A stretch of DNA of 64,000 bases, taken from positions 57,083,316 through 57,147,315 of the forward strand of contig CM069459.1 in the NCBI GenBank assembly GCA_035610835.1. Direction: 5' to 3'. The position numbers were made by a program, and so were the translations under genes. Position 1 is the first letter of the stretch, and every line of letters starts with the position of its first letter. This stretch comes from Ophiura sarsii. Lineage: Eukaryota; Echinodermata; Ophiuroidea; Amphilepidida; Ophiuridae. The notes below the pieces were generated by a model. That model did no database searches. It was not told the origin of the DNA and saw only the letters and a list, made by a program, of their open reading frames with translations. Of the stretch, positions 34,352 through 46,649 are shown one piece after another.

Positions 34352-34619
34352 GTCAAAAAATTTCGCACGGTCAAAAAATTTCGCACGGTCAAAAAAATTT
34401 CGCACGGCCACAAAATTTGAGTAACCGGCCCTGAGAGGCCCAAAACTTTAGTAACCGGCCCTGTGAGGCCCAAAACTTTAGTAACCGGCCCTGAGAGGCC
34501 CAAAACTTTAGTAACCGGCCCTGAGAGGCCCAAAACTTTAGTAACCGGCCCTGAGAGGCCCAAAACCAAGCGGCCCATGTGGCGATCGCCAAAACGCCAC
34601 CGTGGCCAGTCCGCCCCTG
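34352..34619. mobile_element. Second hAT-like MITE with internal tandem expansion
   Basis: It shares AAATTTCGCACGGTC repeats, AATTTGAGTAACCGGCCCTG and an end CAGTCCGCCCCTG with the element at 44493-44655. Here the 30-bp unit GTAACCGGCCCTGAGAGGCC plus CAAAACTTTA occurs five times (34421, 34451, 34481, 34511, 34541); the other copy has one. I did not find a clean target duplication. Confidence 0.7.
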
Positions 34620-34861
34620 CCTGCACCCCAAAAACCAGGCAACTGAACCGTACCGCCTCGGTGGCGCACTACGCCGTACATATCAAGCGCAGCTCCAAGA
34701 CGACTTGAGCGCCATAGGTTTACAACCTAATGCGGCAGTTGATGCCGCCCAAAACCGAACTGGGTGGCAGCGGCGTGTGAAGGCACTGAAATAACAATAG
34801 ACACAACGCCTCATGTCCCTAAAGAATGAAAGACACGAGTAGCGTCAAATTGATGATGATC

Positions 34862-36993
34862 TGGGTGAAATTGATTGCATTTGGTCACATTTATTAAGTT
34901 GGGATCCTATTGCGTCACATGCATACATTTGACAAAAAGTACATGTGATAATGCTCTAAGCCTAATAACTCAAAAAAGTATTCATCCAAAGTGTGCAAAA
35001 GTATACATTGTTAGAAAGCTGAGATATCTAGAAACGTGAATATTTAGTATTTGTTCCAGTATACAGGGTGACTTAGGAAATATATAGGGTGTAACAAAAG
35101 AAATATTACTATGAAATATAATTTACTGTATGCCTCCTAATTTAAACATAGTGCATCAAAATAAATATTGAACCCCAGATTTGAGAAGCCAAAGGCAAGG
35201 CCCTTCCGGTCATATATTATTTGTAGGGGTTAATTAACTGTCAAACGAAAATACAGGGTGATCAAAATGTGTCAATTTTCACATAAAAAACTATATTTTC
35301 TGTGTGGACGGTATGACAAAAATGTATATAAATGTTGTTTGTTCAAAAGAAACACTTAAATGAAGTTTATAAACATACCTTTCTGGTAGAAAGGTACAAT
35401 TCATTCAAATTTGATTATACAGGGTGTCCAAAAGTGAAGAAAACAAATTCGGCTAATTACTTACAACCTCATTTCTGTAATTATGAATTGATTACAATGT
35501 TATGCCTGGCATTAATTGCACTGACATCTTGCTGACATACATAGTTAAGTCTGTTGATCTATAGAAATTAGCATTGGATATTGAACAATTTGAAAATGAT
35601 ATACTAGTAGGGTGACGGAGATGGATGTTAATCCTAAACACTAAAAAGTGATATTATTGTGCGGATTTGGTGGATAAAATAAGCACTTCTTAGGTAATTA
35701 GTATCAATATAATTAACAAAGATTATCTAAAATATTAAGGCACATTCAACATTAGGTTCAACTTCATTAAAACACTGCAGAGATATTGCCCTCCCCCCCC
35801 CCCCCCCCAACCATTTGAAATTGGTAATAATCTGCCATTAATACATTTTCAGATGTTATTTGTTGTATGTAATTAATTAGTAATATTAATTAATTGTGAA
35901 TGTCATTAACACTAATTAGGTTTGGTAATTACAATAATGATACTAATCACACAAAATAGTAATTCAATGAACTAATATACACAAGATTTAATCATTTATT
36001 TTGCCCATCACATTGGAAATACATAGCATGCATCCTCACCCGCATGCATCCTCACCGCCTCCACCCTGACTAATTGTAGTTAACGAGTTATAGTAATTAA
36101 TCTCAACTTGATTTATACATTTTTCTTATAGATACTATTAAAGCAATAAATTATCTTCCAAATGAGACTAAATATACTCAATTGTGATGTATGGTTTCAA
36201 AAATATAAGCATTTGAATGGCAAATGAGCGAAAACAATGTTGCCCATCCCATTGGAAATACATAGTGTGCATCCTCACCCGCGTGCATCCTCACCCGCTT
36301 CCACCCTGACTAATTGTAATTAAAGAGTTATAGTAATTAATCTCAACTTGATTTATACATTTTTCTTATAGATACTATTAAAGAAATAAATTATCTTCCA
36401 AATGAGACTAAATATACTCAATTGTGATGTATGGTTTGAAAAATATAAGCATTTGAATGGCAAATAAGCAAAAAAAATGTGACAAGTCCACCCTTTTTAG
36501 GGTCCCAACTTAAGAAATGTGACCATTTGTGTTCTTATTATCGAGAAAAATTTATGAATTATGAATTATTTCTAATGTCATGAGATACGATGCTGCATCT
36601 CAATAAAATACAGTGGAACACTGTAAGAATGAATAACAAACTCGGCAAGAATGGCTACGAATTTGCCATAGGGTAACATCGGACATTGGAAAAGGTGTTA
36701 AAGGATGAGGCACGTAGAGGCTAGTGGTTCATTTTATGTTTAGCTTTTTGTGTTGATGCATCTCAACACAGGATAACTGATGGTTTACTTGTGTGACTCT
36801 TATATTGGTACTGCTTTAATGAATCATAAGATGGTGCTTGGGAAAGTTACGGGCTTTGGATTTTTTAGGTTGTTTCACACTTGCCGGTACATGTTATATG
36901 ACCAATTATGATAACATTAAACATGTTTTATATTACTGTCATTTCAAAACGAGTGAGTGAAATGAACAGACACTTAGGAAATTGATATGTATT
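34862..36993. other. Non-coding stretch with CAGGGTG element ends and a 240-bp duplication
   Basis: TACAGGGTG words at about 35062, 35254 and 35419 look like Tc1/mariner ends but no matching right end was found. A C-run lies at about 35790-35807. Two direct copies of about 240 bp (from about 35999 and 36239) share CATTGGAAATACATAG, CATCCTCACCCGC and TAATTAATCTCAACTTGA. No gene is supported. Confidence 0.5.
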
Positions 36994-37087
36994 GATTAAG
37001 GTGTCTCTTTCGATAGTGTCGAAAGCTTTCGACATATCGAGAAGTAAAATATTGATTTCATAGTCAGACGAAGATATTGCTTTGTAG
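36994..37087 (-). mobile_element. Short LINE reverse transcriptase fragment
   Basis: The minus strand encodes YKAISSSDYEINILLLDMSK followed by AFDTIERDTLI, reverse transcriptase motif A of a non-LTR element. Nothing else of the element is evident nearby. Confidence 0.7.
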
Positions 37088-37249
37088 CGTATAGGTTAAG
37101 CTATTTGCCTAAATCGCGAGGTTTAAATGGATGAAGTCCACTTTGGGCCACCACATTTGATTTAAAGTGGACATGTTTCTTAATTAAAGTGGTGGCTTTT
37201 ATATATCGCCATCTTGCCATAGTTTAAATATCGCTATCTTGCCATAGTT

Positions 37250-37446
37250 ATTCAGAATTAAACACAAACATAAATAACATGACTTGAATATTTGCTGTTT
37301 TTTCATTCATTTCCGTCACACTAAATGGAAGTTTGGTTTTCACTGCATCTCCAGAAAAATACAACCATTACTGAGATCAATTTACAATGCATTAATATAA
37401 TAACAAAGTTATGAGGTAGGAGGTGGAACTTATTGAATGACCCTCG
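37250..37446. mobile_element. End fragment of the ACGAGGGTCATTC mariner-like family
   Basis: The right border is ATTGAATGACCCTCG followed by TA. Read in reverse it matches the first 200 bp of the full element at 45534, including TTTTCTGGAGATGC.GTGAAAACCAAAC. No second end was found for this copy. Confidence 0.7.
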
Positions 37447-37448
37447 TA

Positions 37449-38889
37449 CAATCAAATCTGTGTTGATATTGATGCCAATTAAATAAGTAAATAGTATGCA
37501 AATGAGGAATACGCAAATTAGGTTATTTTACAAAAATTGTTCTTATATTAATATTTATCACAAAACTTCCTTAAAATTAGAATATAGAGTAGGCTATTAT
37601 TGTCATTGTCATTTATGTCAATTTGGTAAATACAATCTTTGGTCTGTTCCACTGTAAAACGGTAATTTCTACTCGTTTAACATCATAATATTATTATTTT
37701 AAAGTCTTTCTTCTCGTCAAAGATTCAATTTCATCCTGACTGGTGTCGAATGGATGGTGATTTCCGCTATTATTATGATACCCATATAAACGAAAAAGAG
37801 ACCAGGAATAATGGAGTGAAACATCTATTTTTAGCTTTTTTGAAATTTATACAATTAAAACCAGCTAATTATTTAAAATTTATTATTAGACTCAAAATAA
37901 AATAGCATTTGTTCCATATTTTCTACAAAATGGCTAAAATCCCATTTGAATTATATAGAGAGAAAGTGATGAACAAATGTGAATATAGGCGACGAAGAAA
38001 CCATTACGCTACGATTTGCTGCTGCGCATGTGCATAATTTCAGTAGATTTCATATGAATAAGTTCAGATAATTAATCAACTATGCAATTAAATCATCCAA
38101 ACTGGTTCATTTCTTCGATTTTCAATGAAAATGGGCTAATTGAAATACTGATATGAATAGTGTACGTTTTATTTAACTGCTTCTACTTACTTTACCCTCT
38201 GATACTACCTATTACAAACTACACACGAATTAAAGTTATTGTCTTAGGTATCATATTTATGCAGAAGAAACAAATCGGGATTTACCTGTTTCTGTTGTCG
38301 TGTTATGCAATCCTCTTAGTACGTGTTTAACAAAACAATTCAAGGGGTAAATTGGCCACGACATGATTGTACATTCAATATTATTAATAGAGCTGCGACA
38401 CACATGATAGTCAACGCCGGATTGAAAGTCAGGTGGGTATTTCCACTACTGCATATTGATATTCATATACAGTTTAAAGCCCACAATTATTCATACCCTT
38501 TGTGGAAAATATGAGTTTTTTGCCTTTTCTCATACCTATACCAGCTGGAGTGGTGGAACCTTCGCTTTACACTAAAGACAATTAGTTTACAAGTACAAAT
38601 CAATATATTTGGGCTCATCATTTTTTCATAACAATAGAATTGAACAAGAATTGTGAATAATGCCTGTCCAAATTAGAGAAATTGAGAAAATTAGAAATTA
38701 TTCATACCCCATACCAAGTCTTAGGATTGGCATGTTTTTGACATTCAAACATTCTTTATATTGTGTGATAGGTTATATATTGTTATATACAATTATTCCA
38801 TGATGTGTGCATACGATGTGGATGCATTACAAATGTGTCTTATTGAATGCACAGTGAAGGATGCTATAGGATAACACTCTAGCTATTTG
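37449..38889. other. Non-coding stretch; possible 18-nt micro-exon on the minus strand at 38191-38208
   Basis: Mostly AT-rich. On the minus strand 38191-38208 has an acceptor AGTTTGTAATAG and donor GGTAAA|GTAAGT around six phase-0 codons (VVSEGK). Such a short interval can easily arise by chance. Confidence 0.25.
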
Positions 38890-39290
38890 TCAGCATGTCT
38901 AAGAAGATCAAATACTTACTTTGCATGCTAATACCTCTATACATAATACAAATAATAATGCAGAAAGGACATCCTTGCCTTACCCTTTGTCTATAGGGGA
39001 AATTCAGGAACATGTCCATTATCATGATTATGGGTTATACAGCTATTTTTATCATTATACAGAGTTTCTACCCATTTGATGAAGCTAGGACCAACATTTA
39101 ATAATTTCAGGGTTGCCATCATATATTGCTTATCAATACTATCAAATGCTTTACTAAAATCTAAAAACATAATAACTCCAGATATATTTGCTGTTTGTGT
39201 ATACCTTAAAACGTCTTCAATTAGTCTAGCATTTTCTCCTGTAAAACGCCCTTTAATATATCCTGTCTGGTCAGAATCAACGAGAACCTA
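38890..39290 (-). mobile_element. LINE reverse transcriptase fragment (L1/Tx1-like)
   Basis: The minus strand reads DQTGYIKGRFTGENARLIED, then SGVIMFLDFSKAFDSIDKQY, VGPSFIKWVETLYNDKNS and, after a shift, RQRVRQGCPF. This covers the fingers to motif B of a non-LTR reverse transcriptase. The KGRF.GEN.RLIEDV wording is L1/Tx1-like. It is broken by stops and frameshifts. Confidence 0.85.
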
Positions 39291-39591
39291 AGAGTTAATA
39301 TTGCTTACAATCTTATTTATGCATGATAATACTGTATATATTATATTCAGATATATCATCCATTGTTTTTAATTTTCAGTATTTGAATCGTGCTCTGATA
39401 TCTGACCATAGAATACAGAACAAAGAAACATGTATTTATTTTAGGGTAAGTTTCCATTGTCCAAAATCTCTCTGGCTTTAACTGCATCATAACAAAAGTG
39501 AAACAGATATCAATTATAATTTATTATGATGTGTAGCTATGATTCAGAGTTACAATCATGTCAATGTCAGGAGACTGACATTCATATTCAT

Positions 39592-39871
39592 TGGCGTATA
39601 GCCAGGATGCTTGTTACTCGGGGCACGAAGTCGGCGTGGGGTCCAGGAGCGAGCGGGGTTGTAGGTTTTCAGCCATTTTGAAGGCGCTGGGAGGGCTCTC
39701 CTGGTACATATTTCTTTGAATTAAGACATTTTTTCTTTATTTTATATCATATTTTAAAGAAAGTCGTTCATAAGTCCATGATTCCCCCATGTCATTGTCA
39801 AAGTATCCAACGGCGTGCCAATCTCAACCCGACACAACCAACAATTACCCCCATTTGGCTACGCCACTAGG
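39592..39871. mobile_element. hAT-like MITE (tentative)
   Basis: The left ATTGGCGTATAGCCAGG is mirrored by TGGCTACGCCACTA near 39856-39869. The TGGCGTAGC-type end is shared with the hAT MITE at 33838. I see no clear 8-bp duplication, and the foreign segment continues past it, so the borders are uncertain. Confidence 0.4.
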
Positions 39872-40096
39872 TTGTATAATTTTGTTTTAAATGTGCTTAT
39901 AAAATGATTTACTTGACATAAATGCGCGCGTAGCGCGTGAAACATTTAGGTTTCGATTCCCCCGACCGAATTCTTGAAATTGGCTAGAATAAAGTATATA
40001 CAACCCTTTAATTCCCCGAATTTCTCTCTATGTTCCAACATGTCCAAGGGGTGCCCCTCCATGTTTTGGAGTATATCATTTGCAAGTTATGCCCCG

Positions 40097-40400
40097 TGAG
40101 ACGGGGTGGCGCAGTCGGTTAGAGCGTCGTAACACTGCTGCGCACCGTAGTTCTGTTGGTGGATCGTTTGAGCGTGAGTTCAATTCGATCAACCAACATA
40201 GCCTCGTCTCCATGCCTCCTTCAGACCGTGCAGACTGAAGTAGGCATGTACATGGCGCATCTTGGTTCGGAAGTCACGTAGAAATGTTGGTCCCGTGTAT
40301 CGGAAGAGCTATCCCCGAGCACGTTAAAAGGTCACAGACTCCTTCGTAAAGAGTAGGGGATCATCCCGGTCTGTGTCTGTACACCATTCCTATGTTTCAG
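40097..40400 (+). mobile_element. tRNA-derived SINE
   Basis: GGGTGGCGCAGTCGGTTAGA (A box) and GCGTGAGTTCAATTCGATC (B box) are about 60 bp apart, followed by an unrelated body (CTCCATGCCTCC, GACTGAAGTAGGCATGTACA). The tRNA arms do not pair well, so this is a SINE head rather than a tRNA gene. Confidence 0.7.
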
Positions 40401-40797
40401 GAACGTTTGTAAAGTACAGTTAATCTGAGCATACAGACTGCAATGAAAACAGAAACAGAGGTGGGGACTAACTGAGACAAAATGAAATCTCAAATCAATG
40501 CATGGCTATGTTGAGACCTGTGCCGGGAAGCGTATTTTCTTCATGCAACTAACGGGATGCATAGACGACAGATGAGGAAGCTGCCTTCGAGCGGCGGTAC
40601 AGTTTTGTATGTAAGTAATAGAAAAACAAACATCAAACTTCCTTTTATTCGCTCTCTCTCTCTCTCCAACCCCCTTCTCTTTTCCTTCTCTATCTCCTCC
40701 TTCTTTTTTCTTCTTCTTTTTTTTTGGCCAGGACCCCCTGGCCAATGATATTAGCGATGTTATAAGTGAGGAGGTAGAACTTATTGAATGACCCTCG

Positions 40798-41830
40798 TAG
40801 TATAGACCCTACAGGCTACAGGCTAACAAGCGCTTAGATTGTGGCATTTCTCAACAGATACTCAAAAGAAACAACACCATACCCTTTTTTTCTCATTGAA
40901 TACCAGTCGTATAATCATTGCTTAAATGTAAATTATTTCTAAAGTCATCTCAACACAAAAAGAAAATACGAAGTCATGAAAGTTGTGTTTACACATCCTT
41001 AATCCTTCTGAGGGCGCAAATCCGGTTTGATTGTAATTTTTAGTTAATTTTTTACAAGCTGCTTACTCACTAAACTCAACTTCACGACTTTAAGAGTCAA
41101 CCAAGTATATCCTAAGCTGTAACCACGGAAACCTACCGTCGAAGGAATTTTACACTTTTTTATAGTTTAATCAGTTCCAAATTGGCGAAAAATATTCGTT
41201 TTTTATCTCTCCGCGCAAAAGTTATCCAGGCATAGGCCTTCTCGCGCGATTATGGCCACATGCACATGGTTTTGGATGCACGCACGCGTCACGCATATGA
41301 TGCACAGTGCGTTGGTGCTTGTATGCGCACCCGAGTTCTTCTGTTTTCGCTGCTGTAAGGAGGCTTCGCCAATTTGGAACTGATCAAACTATGGTATGGT
41401 TATATTTATCGTAGATTGTTTAAAAATAATCTGGTTTGATAATAAATATAGTAAAGAACCATCATCACCAGACAAAATCCAATTAAATCTAGGCATAGGA
41501 TTCGCTCTATCAGAAATAATCGAAAGTAATAGAAGTATTTTTTAGGCAGGTGCTGGTGCTTCTGCTCCCTGTGTCAGCTCTATTCAATGTTCATGTATTA
41601 TAGGTATATAATTTGCACACATCTTCTCTCAATCTCGATATATTGTGATAAATTTATAATGAAATATAAATACTAAGCAAATGGTAGTGTTTGTTAAGCA
41701 GTTTAGAGTGATCTGATAAGAGTTTTTAATTAGTAGAGTAAATTTATTTAACATGTTTAACCCTAACCAGTAAAGCTATGTTTTTTGTGCGTATCGGGGG
41801 GAGGGGAAAAAGTACTTAAAAATCACCCAG
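40798..41830. other. Non-coding stretch with a 232-bp inverted-repeat element
   Basis: At 41161-41392 a 28-bp arm ATAGTTTAATCAGTTCCAAA TTGGCGAA is mirrored by TTCGCCAATTTGGAACTGAT CAAACTAT, a small MITE with a CG-rich centre. The rest is AT-rich with nothing recognised. Confidence 0.55.
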
Positions 41831-42720
41831 CACCCCCCCCCCCCCCCCCCACCCCGGTGAGGACACAGTGAGAACGGTAAGCTAAAAGTGAATGAGGCCG
41901 GTGAGCCCGGTACCAGGCCGGTGATAACCCGGTACAGACTCGGTGTAGAATGGTATCGACCGAGGACACGGTGAGGAGGTGTTACGCACCCGGTGAGAAC
42001 GGTAAGCTACAAATGTATGAGAGCGTTAAGCCCGGTACTCGGCAGGTGAGGACCCAGTATATAACGGTATGGACCCGGTGACCACAACACAAAATCAATG
42101 CGCCCGTTGACATTTTTTTACTAATTGTTTGGACTCTGTTGTTTTTCTATTAGACGGTAAGGTGGCCGCCTACCACCTCCGCCCTGCGAACGGCTGCGAA
42201 ACATGTTTGCCGTCTCTATACCGTCCTCAAACCGGGCTCTCATCGTTCGCCGCCGCTTTTACTCACCCGGCAGGAGTTTTGAGCATGCTTAAAATTCCTG
42301 CCGGGCGCGGATGGCCGGCAATGTCCCCGGCAACGTGTTAAACGGACGGGAAACGGCCCACCGTGTGTCTGCATCAATTTGTCACACGGTAAGGGTTCGG
42401 CCAGGTTACACGGATAGGCCCTATATGTGAGTAATATAGAGATTCCCGGTATTTAAGTGAAGCAGCGAGATTGAGCGCTCAGCTTATAAAGGGCGTCCGA
42501 TGACGTAATCATGGCGGTTCGACCGGTACCCGGGTGAGGAGGTGATCTGAGCCCGGTTCCAGGTCGATGAGGACCCGGTATAGAATTGGATGAACCCGGT
42601 TACAAAAAAAAATCAATGCGGCCGTTGACGTTTTTTGCTGATTGTTCACCGTGTTGGACTCTGTTATTTTTCTATAAGACAGTAAGGGGCCGCCCAGCTC
42701 ACATGGATACATGTGAGGGG
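41831..42720. repeat. GC- and CpG-rich island with repeated CCCGGT words
   Basis: After a C-run, the sequence turns sharply GC-rich and is filled with ACCCGGTGAG, GAACGGTAAGCTA and CCCGGTA words. A block of about 190 bp (about 41980-42170) is repeated at about 42520-42700, sharing AAATCAATGCG.CCGTTGAC and TTGGACTCTGTT. Nothing in it resembles a known protein. Confidence 0.7.
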
Positions 42721-44492
42721 CCATTACTGGCTTAATTACGAATGCGATAATGGCCCGTGACATTACGTATTGCTGTGACTAAGCAATTCCTACTTATGCA
42801 TGTCAAGACACGTGTAAAAATACCCGTTCAAATATCGCAGGTTGCTGCCGTGAAACTGTCGCGCGAGCATGGACTATGGTCGGTTCTTTAATTTGAAGAT
42901 GTTTTGGAAAGAACGGGAGAGAAGCGTTTGAGCTAAATGAAGGTGTAATAACTGCTAATTTTCCGAGCACTCGTGATTATTCCATCGGAACCGAAAATTA
43001 ACTCCTGTAAAACCAATACATGTTATACAAGGGTCAGTCATTAAGTAATGAAAGTAATCATGGTATGGAATGCATGAGCGATTTTATTGAGTGTTTAAGT
43101 GTGATCAATACAAATAATGAACCTTTGTCTTTCAAACAAGTAAATGCACTACGGCATCTACGGCTGGGTACCGGCACATTTTAGGACTTGTAATATTTCA
43201 ACAAGTTGTATACAGCAAGTGCACTACAGCATCTACGGCTGGGTACCGGCACATTTTAGGACTTGTAATATTTTGGATTTCTAAGTATGAACTATGACGT
43301 CATAGCATTAGCTTAAAGGGCTGCTTAAAACCTGGAACATATCAACTTAAGTAGTACACATGTGTAGGATTTTATGGTTTTATAATTGGCTAAGTTGGCT
43401 AACATAAATATTTGAGGACAAAATAGGGTCAAAACTTGTAAACACAGACTTGGTACTGCATGCACACTGACTATGCAGACAACCTTGTGGTGTCAACACT
43501 CATCAATGCACTAGTCCCAGCAACTTGCCTGAAGCATATTTGGCCTGGCCTATTAAGCAGCCCTTTAAAGTTAGTGCACACACTGCTAAATCAATTATTT
43601 GGCGGGAAATTTGAATTGTATAACATGACATCAGAAGCAGGTAAATCCCGACTTTCTTCGCATAATTATGATACAAGAGACAATAAATTTGATCCCTGTG
43701 TTATTTGAAATGTATAGTATAACAGGAAAAAGTAAGGAGAAGCAATTGAATAAAAGGTATACAACTATCAGTGTTTCAAATAGACCATTTTCATTGAAAA
43801 AAGCCCAGTCAAAGAATCACTAGTATTGCGGAAAATCAAACAATTTATGAAAAAACCAAGCAATAAACCCATTTGTGAGATTCCATAGAATAGTTAACTA
43901 CCAGATTTACCAGATTTACCAGATAAAAGCTTACTGTGCCTTCAAATTCTAATCAGAAATATTGACAAATGCGTTTATCAATGTGTATAATTATTGTGCT
44001 AGTTAAAATGAAGATATACATGAATATATCAATCAAAGATAGCTGTCACAACCTCTCTTGTTACTGCTAACTTTGGAGCTACTAGATGTGTACTGTTAAA
44101 GTAATCGTCACATAATTTCAATGGTTTAAGGAAATTTTATGATCAGCTCCTTTTGAAATGCCCACTATTATTGCTTTATATCCCACAACAATTAACTCAA
44201 TTATAATCCCTCCATTGTTCTTTATCTTTTGTTGTTTTCTAAGGTTTATTGTTGCGGATTTTGCTCAATAAAGCGTATTTGAGATAGTCCCTTCTTGTTT
44301 GCATTAAAGAATTCGGATCATCTTAAAAAAAGGGTGAAACAGAGATTATTGTGTGTTCTAACTATGCACCAATTGTTATCTGTTTCTATGCTGGCATTAC
44401 CGAGATACACGCAAATGTTTCAAACAACACATAATTCAACTTATTACATATCCAGCCAAATATTGACCAATTTCAGGCAGTGTCCGAAGCCA
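42721..44492. other. Non-coding stretch with a 2-copy tandem duplication
   Basis: GCATCTACGGCTGGGTACCG and the following GCACATTTTAGGACTTGTAA occur at about 43153 and 43222. TACAAGGGTCAGTCATTAAG at about 43027 looks like a mariner end with no partner. No gene supported. Confidence 0.45.
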
Positions 44493-44655
44493 CAAATTTT
44501 CGCACGGTCACAAAATTTCGCACGGTCACAAAATTTCGCACGGTCACACATTTTCGCACGGCCGCAAAATTTGAGTAACCGGCCCTGAGAGGCCCAAAAC
44601 CAAGCGGCCCATGTGGCGATCGCCACAACGCCACAGTGGCCAGTCCGCCCCTGCG
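44493..44655. mobile_element. hAT-like MITE (single-unit relative of 34352-34619)
   Basis: It has four AAATTTCGCACGGTCAC words, one GTAACCGGCCCTGAGAGGCC unit, CGGCCCATGTGGCGATCGCC and the end CAGTCCGCCCCTG. It abuts an end of the GGCCCTGTCACACC family (44656-44690, TTAA at its edge). Confidence 0.65.
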
Positions 44656-44690
44656 TTCAGGCGATATGCCATGGTGTGACAGGGCCTTAA

Positions 44691-45533
44691 ATGAGTGTTC
44701 ATTCGTCCGTTGCTTTCTCCCAGGCGCTTGAATAATATTTCGACACCAGGGAAAGGATACACGGAACTGATCAGGTGCCTGGAACTGATATATTTATAAA
44801 CCCAGACACGCCCTCATCCAAAGCCAACAGAGATGTATTTTAATACGCAGCCAGTTTATCGGAGTATCATTTTCTCTACCCGATACAACGCAGATACAGC
44901 GAGATGAAATCGTTTGATTCGCCAACCTATACAATCTGATTTTTATCGATTTTAAAACGCAACATTTTTCGAGGGAGAGGCGATCGTGATTTCTTGCAAC
45001 CGTTGGTGTACGCCTAACTGCCTGTGCCTGTACTAACAAGACAACGTTTCAACTCATGAGTAAGCTTACTTTCATTCTTTTCTCATGTCCAAAGGCTGAC
45101 AGCAAAATTGTTAACTTTATTTGTTTGGAGTGGCTCTTTTTACTTCATTTTTTTCTCTCCATCTTTTCTTACTTTCATTTCATTCAGCCAGCACGCTTAT
45201 ACAGGGTGTAAGTGAGGAGCAAAGAGTACTTATTCACAAAGAGTAATTAATATTCAAATGAGATTCAAACCCAGGAGTTTCAAACAGACAGTAGAATGTT
45301 ATGTATAAATCCATTATCTGTCGCTAACAATTGATTCAACACTAAAATATTAACTTTTGTCTGATTTTGTGTTCAATTCAAGGTTTATTAAACATATCAT
45401 TATCGCAGCAAAATGCTGAATTACAACAATATTTACAATATGTAATATATAGAACAATAGAAACAATATATATTCATAGATATAACTAAGCATGCATAAC
45501 ACAACAACCCACCCCCGATTGGAAACAGAACTA
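44691..45533. other. Non-coding stretch
   Basis: No gene supported. A TACAGGGTGTAAG word at about 45200 could be a stray transposon end. Confidence 0.35.
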
Positions 45534-46597
45534 CGAGGGTCATTCAATAAGTTCTACCTCCTACCTCCTAACTTTGCTATTATATAAGCCAGTCGTATGA
45601 AATATTCCACAATTGTAGCTTTGAATCTCAGCTACAAATTCATAGTAAATTGGTCTGAGGACTGGTTGTACTTTTCTGGAGATGCGGTGAAAACCAAACG
45701 TCCATTTAGTGCGACGGAAACGGATAAAAAACAGCCAAATGTCTCATAAGTCCTATTCATTTGGCCAATTCTAAGAGACAAAACGTACCTATCAGTCAAT
45801 TAAAACCGTTCGAAATTACAAATGTCTCTTGAACAGAATACAAACAATAACAGTGACTGATTTCTTAGGAAAAATGCCCTCTAATAAGCCATAACTAGAC
45901 TAGGACAGCTATTAATCTAAACCCTACCCTATAGAGAACCGCTGCAAAAGTTACATTTGCTTTTCATAAGAACTAAGAGATCTTCATTATACTGTACTAA
46001 ATGGAGGGATTTCAAGTCTCTCGAAGAGATAATATTCTATCACTGAGTACCTGATTGACTATTTTAAAGGTTGTATATAAGGAAAACTTATAAAGTAACT
46101 ATCATGTTAAGATTTCACATTCGAGGCATCACGGTGGCTTGACTTGTAACAACGAAAATTTGACCGAATAGCAGTATTCCTGTATGCTAAAGGCGACAAG
46201 GCGTAGCAATACATTCGAGTTGATAGTACACTTTTTGAAAGCCTACAAAGGTTAATATTGCCTACAATCTGATTTATACATGATGATACAGTATTCTGAA
46301 ATCATCCATTGTTTTCTATTTTCAGTATTTAAATCGGGCTGTTATATCTAATCATACAATAGGGAGAGAAAACGAAAAAACATTGTATTTATCTTTAGGG
46401 TAATTTTCCGTGTCCGTTGTCCAAAATCTCTCTCTGGCTTTGATCGCATCATAACAAAAGTGAAACAGGTATCAATTATCATTTACTATCAATGTGTGGT
46501 TATCATTCAGAGCTATAATTATGACAAATGTCATGAGGCTGATATTCATATTAGCGATGTTATGAGTAAGGAGGTAGAACTTATTGAATAACCCTCG
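45534..46597. mobile_element. Mariner-like non-autonomous element, full length
   Basis: The left end CGAGGGTCATTCAATAAGTT is mirrored by AACTTATTGAATAACCCTCG; TA stands on both sides (45532-45533, 46598-46599). Arms extend through CTACCTCC. 1,064 bp with no intact transposase. Partial relatives are at 37250 and 39292-40797; a CGAGGGGGTATCAAAAAGTT end of a related family is at 60334. Confidence 0.8.
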
Positions 46598-46649
46598 TAT
46601 AATGATTTAAGAGTTTGACCATGTATGGAATTGAGCTTCGAGCGTAACG

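Larger units (their letters stand above)
32409..34861 (+). mobile_element. LINE reverse transcriptase with two later insertions
   Basis: Plus strand. The first part (about 32412-33150) carries KSAGPDELPSDIVDVL, IWRRSTIVAITKGSS and WQAGFRPGRNTVEQI. A frameshift near 33150 follows. The second part (33154-33837) has VITSVDFSKAFDCVDR, TTSGVLQGEMLAPYLFVIV, then LAYANDAALMSD where the catalytic YADD is YAND, and LNASKTKVMFVG. A hAT element (33838-34279) interrupts it. Coding resumes at 34280 (SSASDDAKMQLFKSTVESVV), is broken by a second insertion (about 34352-34619), and ends with a C-terminal tail through VKALK and a GATGATGAT tail near 34853. The endonuclease domain is absent. It is dead on several counts. 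Confidence 0.9.
39292..40797. mobile_element. Mariner-like right part, split by an insertion of about 1.15 kb
   Basis: 39292-39592 and 40749-40795 match the last 350 bp of the element at 45534-46597 in order (GTCCAAAATCTCTCTGGCTT, CATAACAAAAGTGAAACAG, then GATATTAGCGATGTTATAAG and GACCCTCG). The segment between (about 39593-40748) is foreign. It starts ATTGGCGTATAGCCAGG and contains a SINE. Confidence 0.75.

Noticed and set aside
35062..35430. Transposon bounded by TACAGGGTG words
   Set aside because: All three words have the same orientation and I found no inverted partner, so borders cannot be set.
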